Source: Amycolatopsis sp. 195334CR (lineage in GTDB: Bacteria > Actinomycetota > Actinomycetes > Mycobacteriales > Pseudonocardiaceae). From it: 64,000 nt of DNA. The notes under the pieces were generated by a model, which did not search any database, had not been told where the DNA came from, and worked only from the letters and a program-made list of their open reading frames with translations. The translations under genes were made by a program, and so were the position numbers. The stretch spans positions 4,588,001-4,652,000 of the forward strand of contig NZ_JAFJMJ010000001.1 of the NCBI RefSeq assembly GCF_017309385.1. Reading direction: 5' to 3'. Shown in pieces: positions 33,567 to 39,869 of the stretch (the stretch's first letter is position 1; the number at the start of each line of letters is the position of its first letter).

Positions 33567-33853
33567 CGTGGGCCTCGGCTCTCCCAATCGGCGCGCGCGG
33601 CCTGCCGGTTCTCCTCCGCAACACGCGCGTTCTGCCGCCTCGCCCACGCGGCCCGCTCGGTCGAGGTCGTCGAGCGCGGCCCGCGCCAGGTGCTGCTTGA
33701 CTCGGCGGCCAGCAGCTCGTCCCGCAACACCCTGTTCGTGCGCTTCAAGCCCTCGATGTACTCATTCCACGACAAGTCGGAGGACGGCTTGTAGTTGGCG
33801 TCACCGGCGCCGGTGTTGCCGCCCCGGATGCCGAGATCCCAGTCCCGGCTCAC
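33563..33853 (-). CDS. 96-residue phage protein, unknown
   Basis: GTG 33853 overlaps the upstream stop and its own stop overlaps the next start. Contains NYKPSSDLSWNEYIEGLKRTNRVLRDELLAAE, a coiled helix, then a very basic tail (ARRQNARVAEENRQAARADW). Probably co-expressed with the HTH regulator. No family recognised. Confidence 0.55.
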   Translation of the reverse strand: MSRDWDLGIRGGNTGAGDANYKPSSDLSWNEYIEGLKRTNRVLRDELLAAESSSTWRGPRSTTSTERAAWARRQNARVAEENRQAARADWESRGPR

Positions 33854-34101
33854 GGGGTGCTGTCCTCGTCCTCGGTCGGCCAGTTCGGGTCGCAGTTGCA
33901 CTGCCGCTGATGCATCAGCGCATCGAAGATCGACGCGCGCGGGGCAGAGCACCGACGGCACGACCGCCACCAGCGCAGCGCGTCGGCGGCGCTCTCGGGT
34001 TCTTCCCAGCGGGGCACCGGCAGCTCACCGACCGTCGGCAGCTCCCCGGACGCGGGCCGCAGCAGCGCCTCGACCTCGCCGAACTGCACTCTCGCGCTCA
34101 C
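33850..34101 (-). CDS. 83-residue cysteine-containing phage protein, unknown
   Basis: First gene of the regulator operon. The C-terminal half holds WWRSCRRCSAPRASIFDALMHQRQCNCDPNW, with two CxxC/CxC pairs that could bind zinc. GTG 34101 has GGGAGGT 8 bp upstream, and that ribosome-binding site is inside a 7-bp stem-loop (34110-34130). A 23-bp dyad lies just beyond. Function unknown. Confidence 0.55.
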   Translation of the reverse strand: MSARVQFGEVEALLRPASGELPTVGELPVPRWEEPESAADALRWWRSCRRCSAPRASIFDALMHQRQCNCDPNWPTEDEDSTP

Positions 34102-34109
34102 CGTCGCGC

Positions 34110-34130
34110 ACCTCCCTGTGATCGGGAGGT
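34110..34130 (-). promoter_or_regulatory. stem-loop masking a ribosome-binding site
   Basis: On the leftward strand ACCTCCC (34124-34130) can pair with GGGAGGT (34110-34116), the Shine-Dalgarno sequence of the gene starting at 34101. Perfect 7-bp stem, 7-base loop. It could throttle translation of the regulator operon unless opened by a protein or RNA. Confidence 0.5.
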
Positions 34131-34154
34131 GACGTTAAGAGCACTCAGAGCGAA

Positions 34155-34177
34155 CTTGTGTCACCCAATGACACAAG
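34155..34177. promoter_or_regulatory. operator-like dyad of the prophage regulator operon
   Basis: CTTGTGTCA-cccaa-TGACACAAG: perfect 9-bp arms around 5 bp, about 54 bp upstream of the leftward start at 34101 and just after the stop of the XRE/TPR gene. Its size fits a dimeric HTH repressor, such as either HTH protein of this region. Confidence 0.6.
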
Positions 34178-34185
34178 ACCCGGTT

Positions 34186-35394
34186 TCACCCAGTCGGTGC
34201 AACGCCCATCCGCCAGGCGAGGCCGCGCAGCTCTCGCCCGACGGCATCCCGCCGGGCGTTGTGGAGCAGACCGGCGACGGCTTCACGCGCGAACAGGTTG
34301 TTCCTGATCCGCTGCGGCGCCACCTCCTCGGCCTTGATCAAGGCCGCCACGCCCTCGTCACGAGTCCGGCGGTCCGCGATCAGTGCCCGGCCGACGTCCG
34401 CGAGGTACATCCCCTGCCTCGCTTTCGCGGGTACGGCATCCGGCCGAACCCCGCGCGACAGCTCGACCGCGCGGCCCGGCTCGCCCATCTCGACGCCGAT
34501 GGACACCCGCCACATGCGCACGTTGTCGGCGCCGAAGTGCAGCATCGCGAACACCGGAGAGCCTTCCGGCAGGCGGGCAGCGAGGGCTTCGGCCTCGTCG
34601 AGGTGCGTGCTCGCCATGTCCGCGTCCCGCTTCGCCGCCGAGGCAAGGGCGGCGTTCAGGTGCAGCATTCCGGCAGCTTGAAGGACGTCCGGGCTGTCGA
34701 GCCCGCCCGCGATCTCGTCGACCGTACGCACGCTGAGCGCGTACTGCGCGGCGCGTCCGGTACTGCCGAGGGCATGGCCGCGCAGCCACGCCGCGAAGCC
34801 GATCCAGTCACTCTCGCCCAACTCGCCGGCCACGTGCTCGGCCGCTCGGGCGGCCATGACCGGGTAGCCCTTCGAGCCGAGGCCCTTCGTGATCACCGTG
34901 GCCGAGTGGAAGAGGTGCAGCAGACCGATGAGGATCGCGCGCCTGTGCTTCGGCTTCTGGACGTACGCCGCGTGCAGTTGCTCCAGCAGATCCGGCACGA
35001 CCTTGCCCTGTTCCGCGTAGTCCGCTGCCGGTCGCAGCACGGTGTTGAGGTGGTCGATGCGGGCGGCCAGTTGCGGCCACGGCTGTGCCTGGACGCCAGG
35101 GTCCACACCGAGGTCATAGCTCGACAGGGCCACCTCGACATCCCGCAGCGCGGCGTGAGCTTCAGCCCCGACGGGATCGCTTGGCGCATAAGGGGCGCCG
35201 GTGATGTCGGTCGGCGCGACGCCGAGCGCACGGCACAGGTTTTCGAGCACGTGGCGACTGTTCAGGGGCTCTTCGCCGCGCTCGATCTTCCCCAGGTAGC
35301 CGTGGGTGATACCGGCAAGGGGACCAGCCTCTCGGAGGGTGAGCTGTCGCCATGAACGAATTTCACGGATGCGACGGCCGATGTCAGAGTCCAT
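34186..35394 (-). CDS. XRE-family regulator with TPR-like C-terminal domain
   Basis: 402 residues. The N-terminal HTH (IGRRIREIRSWRQLTLREAGPLAGITHGYLGKIERGEEPL) is Cro/C1 type. The remaining 320 residues are helical repeats of TPR character (AAGMLHLNAALASAAKRDADMASTHLDEAEALAARLPEG). This architecture is common in actinomycete regulators that sense a peptide or partner protein. ATG 35394 has GAAGGAG 7 bp upstream. Its own operon is separate from the next leftward genes. It may control lysogeny or the transfer genes. Confidence 0.8.
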   Translation of the reverse strand: MDSDIGRRIREIRSWRQLTLREAGPLAGITHGYLGKIERGEEPLNSRHVLENLCRALGVAPTDITGAPYAPSDPVGAEAHAALRDVEVALSSYDLGVDPGVQAQPWPQLAARIDHLNTVLRPAADYAEQGKVVPDLLEQLHAAYVQKPKHRRAILIGLLHLFHSATVITKGLGSKGYPVMAARAAEHVAGELGESDWIGFAAWLRGHALGSTGRAAQYALSVRTVDEIAGGLDSPDVLQAAGMLHLNAALASAAKRDADMASTHLDEAEALAARLPEGSPVFAMLHFGADNVRMWRVSIGVEMGEPGRAVELSRGVRPDAVPAKARQGMYLADVGRALIADRRTRDEGVAALIKAEEVAPQRIRNNLFAREAVAGLLHNARRDAVGRELRGLAWRMGVAPTG

Positions 35395-35430
35395 GAGGGC
35401 ACTCCTTCGCAGGTGTGACCTCCTCGCATA

Positions 35431-35452
35431 CCCCCGGCCCGTCGGCCGGGGG
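35431..35452. promoter_or_regulatory. GC-rich hairpin upstream of the XRE/TPR gene
   Basis: CCCCCGGCC (35431-35439) and GGCCGGGGG (35444-35452) form a perfect 9-bp stem with a 4-base loop, 37 bp before the XRE/TPR start. It is flanked by ACCTCCT direct repeats and an outer TTCGCAGG/CCTGCGAA pair. It could terminate the upstream gene (stop at 35485) or attenuate the regulator. Confidence 0.5.
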
Positions 35453-35484
35453 CGATACCTCCTGCGAAGAGGTGCACCACCAGG

Positions 35485-35808
35485 CTACCCAACGGTCACG
35501 CTGACGACGATGGCCACGGCCGCGAGGGCAGCGGAGATGATGGCGACCCACAAGGCCGTATGTGTGAGGGTCGTCTGCCTGCGCGACAGTTCGAGAGCTT
35601 GGGAAGCCGTCTTGTTCGCCTGCTCGGCCAGCCTGAGCGCTTCGCGCTCGCGTTCGACCTGCTCGGCTTCCTTCTTCTTCTGCTCGGCTTCTCGCCTCTG
35701 CCGCTCGATCTCGTGTTCGGTCCCTTCGCGATCACGCTTCTCGCTCATCTCGCGGTCCCAACCGATGTACCACGGCTCCTGGTACTGGGGCGGTTCGTGT
35801 GGACTCAC
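35485..35808 (-). CDS. coiled-coil, tail-anchored membrane protein
   Basis: 107 residues. A highly charged coiled-coil (EIERQRREAEQKKKEAEQVEREREALRLAEQ) and one membrane helix at the very C-terminus (HTALWVAIISAALAAVAIVVSV). GTG start at 35808. Lies between ftsK and the XRE/TPR regulator; could be an exclusion or transfer-related protein. No family recognised. Confidence 0.6.
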   Translation of the reverse strand: MSPHEPPQYQEPWYIGWDREMSEKRDREGTEHEIERQRREAEQKKKEAEQVEREREALRLAEQANKTASQALELSRRQTTLTHTALWVAIISAALAAVAIVVSVTVG

Positions 35809-35910
35809 CGTGGACGCGTCCTCTCGTCAGTACGTGCTCGGTAGTCGGATGATCCGTGCGCACCGTTACCTCACCCAACGTGACTGTTTAGAGAACGTCG
35901 GAACGCTCGC

Positions 35911-35970
35911 CGAGCGCTCAAACCTCGCGTACGCCTGCGCGTATGGGCGTGGGTGAGCGTTGAGCGCTCG
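35911..35970. repeat. inverted pair of GAGCGCTC palindromes next to ftsK
   Basis: CGAGCGCTCAA (35911-35921) and TTGAGCGCTCG (35960-35970) are inverted copies, each built on the 8-bp palindrome GAGCGCTC, with related AACGCTCGC/GAGCGTT elements beside them. They lie in the 173-bp gap between the ftsK stop (35982) and the 35808 start. This is where conjugative actinomycete plasmids often keep their clt/TraB-recognition repeats; that role is speculative. Confidence 0.5.
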
Positions 35971-35981
35971 GTGGAGCGGAG

Positions 35982-37901
35982 TCACACGGAGTGAACGTGA
36001 TGCCGAGTCCACTTACCCCGGCCCTCGCGCTTGACCAGGCCGTCCTTCTCCAGTTCGGCGAGCACGCGGCGCAGCGTGGACTCCGCGATGTCGAGCTGCG
36101 CGCGGATCTGGGCCGGGCTCACCGGCTCGTCGCCGAGCAGGGCGAGCACCTGGCCGCGCCGGTCCTGCGTGCGCTGGTGCGGCACGGCCGGAGTCGGGTT
36201 CTGCCATCGTGGCGTTTCGCCATCGTGGGAAAACCCGACTTTGGGCGTGACCTGGGGTTCTTCCGCCACCTCGGCGACCTCGGCCAGCAGCAGGGCCTTG
36301 GTGCCCTCGTCGAGCGGGTGCGGCTCGGTGCGCGCGATGAAGGCGTTGCGCTCGGCGACCGAGGCGAAGTAGCCCTTGGTCTGCCTGGGGACCTGGTGCT
36401 CGGCGTCCTTGACGATGAACACGCCGGTGCCCAGGCCCTCCGAGCGCCAGCCCAGGTCCCGCGATCCGCCCCACATCGTCTTGGACTGCTGCTCGTCGAG
36501 GGCGAGGGAGATCTTGGTGAACTGCGCCCGCATCTCGGTGGAGCCCACGTCGGACTTGGTGGGGTTCTGCGTGGCCAAGATCAGCCGGACGCCCACCTTG
36601 CGGGCGCGCTTCGCTAGGCGGCCGGTCAGCTTCTTCACCCGCTCGCCGCCCGCCTCCACCAGGTCGGGGAACTCGTCGAAGATCGCCACCAACCACGGCA
36701 TCTCCGGCGAGGGAGCGAAGGAGTCCGGCCCGCCCTCGGCCTTCTCGGCCGCCAGCTTCCGCTCCCGGTAGGAGACGATCTCCAGCAGGCGCTCCAGCAG
36801 GGTGATCGACTCGTCCTCGTCGGTGGCCAGGGGAGCGGCCAGCAGGGACTCCCACGGCCCGAGGGTGGCCCCGGCCGCCATGTCCGAGCCGACCACCGCC
36901 ACGTCCCCGGCCTGGAACAGCCACAGCAGGATGGACTCCACCAGGACGCTCTTGCCGCCGCCGGTCTGGCCGACGATCAGCAGGTGCCGCAGGTCCACCA
37001 GGTTGGGCGTGCCGTCGTCGAGCAGGCCGAGATCCAGGCGGCAGCCCAGGTGCGCCAGGGACTGGCTGGTCTCCAGCCCGAGCACCGGGTGCGGGAGCTT
37101 CGCCTTCCACGGGTCCTTGGGCAGGATGCGGACCTTCACCCGGCGGCCGTTGGTGGGGTCCTCGGTGATCTGGACCGCGCCGGTGCGCAGGTTGAACAGC
37201 GAGACCAGGCGCCGGGCGGCGCCCGCCGCTTCGTAGATGGTCTCGGCGGGCTTGAGCGAGATGGTCAGCAACACCCCGGAGTTCTGGAGGCGTTCCGAGC
37301 GCACCACCTTGGAGCCCACCAGCCCGCGCATGCCGTGCTCGTCGTCGGCCACCCGCTTGGGCCAGGCCCGGGTGAACCGGTTGGCAGGTCCCTTGGAGCG
37401 GATGCGCCGATGCCAGGACCACGGGCCGCCGAAGACCGCCAGCGACGCCAGGCCGGTCCACCAGGTCGCCTGGTTCCAGCCCCACAGGCTGGTGGCCGAC
37501 ATCCACGCGCCAGCCACCACCAGGAGACCGAAGGCGTACACCCGCTCCACCGGGCGGTCCAGGACTCCGCGTTCGCCCGCGTCGGCATCGCCAGGCACCA
37601 GCTTGGTCACCAGCCACACCAGGGCGGTCGCCAGGCGCTCGTTCACCAGGGTGGCCACCAGGCTGGCGATCACCAGGACCGCCAGCGCACCAGGCAGTGC
37701 CCACCAGGTGGGCCACCAGGCGTGGATCACCAGGCTGGTGAAGCCCGCCAGGATGAACACCCAGACCGGCACCAGACCCCGCCGCCAGCGCCACGCCAGG
37801 CGCGCCAACCAGCCCGCCAGCACGAGGAAGCCGCCCAGCAGGAACGGCACGTCGAAGGCGTACCAGGACCGGCCGATGGTCAGGTGCCGCTTCCTACCCA
37901 C
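35982..37901 (-). CDS. FtsK/SpoIIIE-type DNA translocase (Tra-like)
   Basis: 639 residues. About four N-terminal membrane helices (to residue 160), then the FtsK motor with Walker A GQTGGGKS at 311-318 and Walker B VAIFDE near 405-410. A C-terminal winged helix (PVSPAQIRAQLDIAESTLRRVLAELEKDGLVKREG) takes the place of the FtsK gamma domain. In actinomycete AICEs and plasmids (pSAM2 TraSA, TraB) such proteins move double-stranded DNA between mycelial cells. Phages normally do not need one. It overlaps the upstream DUF2637 gene by 8 bp. Regulation is probably by the HTH proteins nearby or by read-through from comEA-comEC. Confidence 0.9.
   Translation of the reverse strand: MGRKRHLTIGRSWYAFDVPFLLGGFLVLAGWLARLAWRWRRGLVPVWVFILAGFTSLVIHAWWPTWWALPGALAVLVIASLVATLVNERLATALVWLVTKLVPGDADAGERGVLDRPVERVYAFGLLVVAGAWMSATSLWGWNQATWWTGLASLAVFGGPWSWHRRIRSKGPANRFTRAWPKRVADDEHGMRGLVGSKVVRSERLQNSGVLLTISLKPAETIYEAAGAARRLVSLFNLRTGAVQITEDPTNGRRVKVRILPKDPWKAKLPHPVLGLETSQSLAHLGCRLDLGLLDDGTPNLVDLRHLLIVGQTGGGKSVLVESILLWLFQAGDVAVVGSDMAAGATLGPWESLLAAPLATDEDESITLLERLLEIVSYRERKLAAEKAEGGPDSFAPSPEMPWLVAIFDEFPDLVEAGGERVKKLTGRLAKRARKVGVRLILATQNPTKSDVGSTEMRAQFTKISLALDEQQSKTMWGGSRDLGWRSEGLGTGVFIVKDAEHQVPRQTKGYFASVAERNAFIARTEPHPLDEGTKALLLAEVAEVAEEPQVTPKVGFSHDGETPRWQNPTPAVPHQRTQDRRGQVLALLGDEPVSPAQIRAQLDIAESTLRRVLAELEKDGLVKREGRGKWTRHHVHSV
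37617..37734. repeat. cluster of eight CACCAGG heptamers in the 5' part of ftsK
   Basis: CACCAGG (CCTGGTG on the gene strand) starts at 37617, 37644, 37656, 37671, 37688, 37702, 37714 and 37728, all in one orientation. Five copies encode Leu-Val, one Pro-Gly and two Trp-Trp, so the repetition is not explained by one peptide motif. More single copies occur through ftsK and the next gene. It may be a motor-orienting or transfer sequence, or just codon bias in a hydrophobic region. Confidence 0.45.
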
Positions 37902-38646
37902 CGTCGGCGCCCTTCACCAGCGCCAGCGGGGTCTTGCGCGCCTCGGCGAGGACCTGGCGGGCCTGGTGGTCGGAGATCCCCAACTCCTTCGCCAGACGCC
38001 CACGGCCCACCTGTTCGCCAGCCGCCTCGGCCTGGCGCACCAGCTCCCGGGCGCGCTCCACCAGGTCACCCGCCACCGGGCGCGGCTGGCGCTTGGCGGC
38101 AGGGGCGGGCTTCGGGCGCTTGGCGGGCGCGGGCTCGGGGTCCTCCACCGGGCTGGCGGGCGGGATCGTGGGCGCCTGGTCCTCGGTGGTGGCTCCCGAG
38201 GTCTGGTCCTGGTGGTTGGCGATCTCCTGGCGGTGCCGGGAGACCGCCAGCAGCCCGATCCCGGCGGCCGTCATCAGGCCGTCAATCACCAGGGGACCGA
38301 CCGAGGCCGACAAGGTGGGGTAGTGCCAGTGCAGGAGCAGGTCCCGGATGTGCTGGTAGGAGATGACGGCGGAGAACAGGGCCACCGCCCCCACGCCGAG
38401 GTAGATGGCCACCTTCCAGGTCCAGCGGTCCGGCCACGGCACCCGCGACAGCACCTCGACCGAGATCAGCAGTGCGAGCGGCCACACGGCGGCGCCGATC
38501 TGCGCCGCGAGCGTCGGGCTCCAGCCGGCGTCTGCCCCCTCGGGCGGAATGCGGGTCGCCAAGACGTTGGCGGCCACGCTGACCACCGAGCCGAAGAGGA
38601 AGCCGCTCCAGGTCGAGAGGTGCCCCGGGGTTGTGTTCGCGCGCAT
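37894..38646 (-). CDS. DUF2637 membrane protein with C-terminal HTH
   Basis: 250 residues. Four membrane helices include HIRDLLLHWHYPTLSASVGPLVIDGLMTAAGIGLL, the DUF2637 signature. A Pro/Ala/Lys linker (PAPAKRPKPAPAAKRQPRP) follows, then a helix-turn-helix (RGRLAKELGISDHQARQVLAEA). DUF2637 proteins accompany FtsK-type Tra proteins in actinomycete mobile elements and are likened to Spd spread proteins. ATG 38646 overlaps the upstream stop, and the stop overlaps the ftsK start. Confidence 0.85.
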   Translation of the reverse strand: MRANTTPGHLSTWSGFLFGSVVSVAANVLATRIPPEGADAGWSPTLAAQIGAAVWPLALLISVEVLSRVPWPDRWTWKVAIYLGVGAVALFSAVISYQHIRDLLLHWHYPTLSASVGPLVIDGLMTAAGIGLLAVSRHRQEIANHQDQTSGATTEDQAPTIPPASPVEDPEPAPAKRPKPAPAAKRQPRPVAGDLVERARELVRQAEAAGEQVGRGRLAKELGISDHQARQVLAEARKTPLALVKGADGG

Positions 38647-38861
38647 CACGCGTCCTCCCCGGAGTTCCAGGCGTGCCACACCGGGTGGTGCTGCCACGTC
38701 GGGCAGTCGCGGAGGTTGCCAGGGCACACCGGGCTGTTCCCGGAGCCATCGCACCTCTGGATCCGAGGCATGGCGTTCGGGTCGTTGTGGCGGCGAAGGG
38801 TGCCGTCCTTCGTGAGCCCGTGCTGGTGCTTGCACTCGGGGCACAGCCCGCGCGCGGCCAT
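38646..38861 (-). CDS. 71-residue putative zinc-binding protein
   Basis: Small protein with CPECKHQHGL at the start and three further cysteines (QRCDG, PVCPG, RDCPTW), plus several His, a probable zinc ribbon. ATG 38861 overlaps the stop of the tiny membrane gene before it, and its stop overlaps the DUF2637 start, so it is in the coupled translocase operon. Function unknown. Confidence 0.65.
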   Translation of the reverse strand: MAARGLCPECKHQHGLTKDGTLRRHNDPNAMPRIQRCDGSGNSPVCPGNLRDCPTWQHHPVWHAWNSGEDA

Positions 38862-38959
38862 CAGCCGAGCCCGATCAGCGGGGCGCCGATGCCGCGCACC
38901 CACGGCAGCACGATGACGAGGGCCGACACCACGGCCACCCGGTAGATCCACACACGCAT
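38861..38959 (-). CDS. 32-residue single-span membrane protein
   Basis: ATG 38959 with GAGGAG 8 bp upstream. One membrane helix (VAVVSALVIVLPWVRGIGAPLIG). First gene of the translocase operon, coupled to the next through ATGA. It overlaps, in another frame, the end of the chimeric comEC reading frame, so ribosomes from comEC would run into it. Confidence 0.6.
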   Translation of the reverse strand: MRVWIYRVAVVSALVIVLPWVRGIGAPLIGLG

Positions 38960-39027
38960 GCGAGCGCTCCTCGGAGGTCAGGAGCGGGCGGGCCGTCTGC
39001 CTCCCGGCGATGGTGCCCACTGGACTC

Positions 39028-39057
39028 GCTCGTCCTAGCCGCATGTGTAGGACGAGC
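39028..39057. repeat. inverted extra copy of an attP-arm segment
   Basis: GCTCGTCCTA (39028-39037) is a perfect inverted copy of TAGGACGAGC (39048-39057), which is part of the phage attachment arm. Ten-base loop. It could be an accessory site for the integrase or directionality factor, or a hairpin insulating the translocase operon from comEC transcription. Confidence 0.7.
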
Positions 39058-39067
39058 ATTGTTCCCG
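39044..39067. other. attR: phage / host comEC junction
   Basis: The phage arm TGTGTAGGACGAGCATTGTT (39044-39063), a C, the CCG core (39065-39067), then host comEC (CTGACCGCC). The arm is inverted relative to that at attL with 17 of 20 matches, so attP is a 44-bp near-palindrome with central dinucleotide CC. Confidence 0.9.
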
Positions 39068-39869
39068 CTGACCGCCGTCAGGTGTGACAGGCCCGCATCA
39101 CGGAACTCGTCCTCCACCCGACGTGACATGCCGGTGGTGTCACCGACCGCCAGCCCCGGCACCAGCCCAGCGGGTTCCTCGCTGAGCACGCCGGATGCCT
39201 TCCGGAGTCCTGCTCGCATTGATGCGGCTGCCCGCTGCCACCACGGCGCCTCGGTGACCGCTAGAGGTGGCCCTCGTACTTGGAGGGCCGCCACGGTCAG
39301 CTCGGCCTGACGCCCCGGGGCCAGGGAACCCGAGGCCGTCACCTGCTGCCCTGGCAACAGATCCGACCAGCCTTCCAACGCGGCCAGCAACACCACTCGA
39401 CCGTCGGAGACCACTGCCCGCCGGTCGACCGTGGCTTCGGCGACCTCAGCCGGGATCAGCACCGCACTCGTACCACCTGCCCTTCCCGCGTAGCCGGCCG
39501 AACGGATCGGCCGGGGCCGTTCGGTGACCGTCACCCGGAACACCGCGTGTACTCCTCGATCCGCCGCCGGACGGATCGGATCCTGTTGCGCGGCCTGCAA
39601 CCGTGGCGTCACCACCACCGCGAGCAGCGCGCCGAAACCCAGTAGTGCCAACAGAAGCGCTCGAAACCGCTCGTCGCCCGCTGCGCGGCGGCGGGCGACG
39701 ACCAGTCCGGCAACCGCCATCGCTGCGACACCCGCGCCGACCGCGAGAGCCACCCACCAGCCGAACAGCAGGCCGCCGAGCGTGCCGAGCCACACGGTGA
39801 GCGCGGCCGGTACCAGCCGCATGTCGTGCCCGGCCGGTTCCGGGGTGACCGCCGAATCGGCGGCCTGGG

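Larger units (their letters stand above)
9034..39067. mobile_element. 30.0-kb siphovirus-type prophage with AICE-like transfer genes, integrated in comEC
   Basis: The boundaries are set by the split comEC gene and the 3-bp CCG repeat (9031-9033 and 39065-39067). The element encodes its own serine integrase beside attL. It also has a replication-type gene with iterons, a full head and tail operon with terminase and lysin, HTH regulators, and an FtsK/DUF2637 module at the right end. No structural gene is visibly broken, so it may be able to excise and form particles. The combination of phage morphogenesis with a conjugation-type translocase suggests a hybrid element. Right-end genes run leftward and late genes rightward, separated by a bidirectional terminator. 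Confidence 0.95.

Noticed and set aside
9036..39063. A 5-bp TGTTC repeat at the two prophage ends as the att core
   Set aside because: TGTTC at 9039-9043 and 39060-39064 gives an out-of-frame comEC when joined. It arises from the palindromic arms of attP; the CCG alignment restores the exact ComEC frame and motif.
38875..39067. Integration in a tRNA gene
   Set aside because: No tRNA-like cloverleaf is seen at either junction; the target is comEC.
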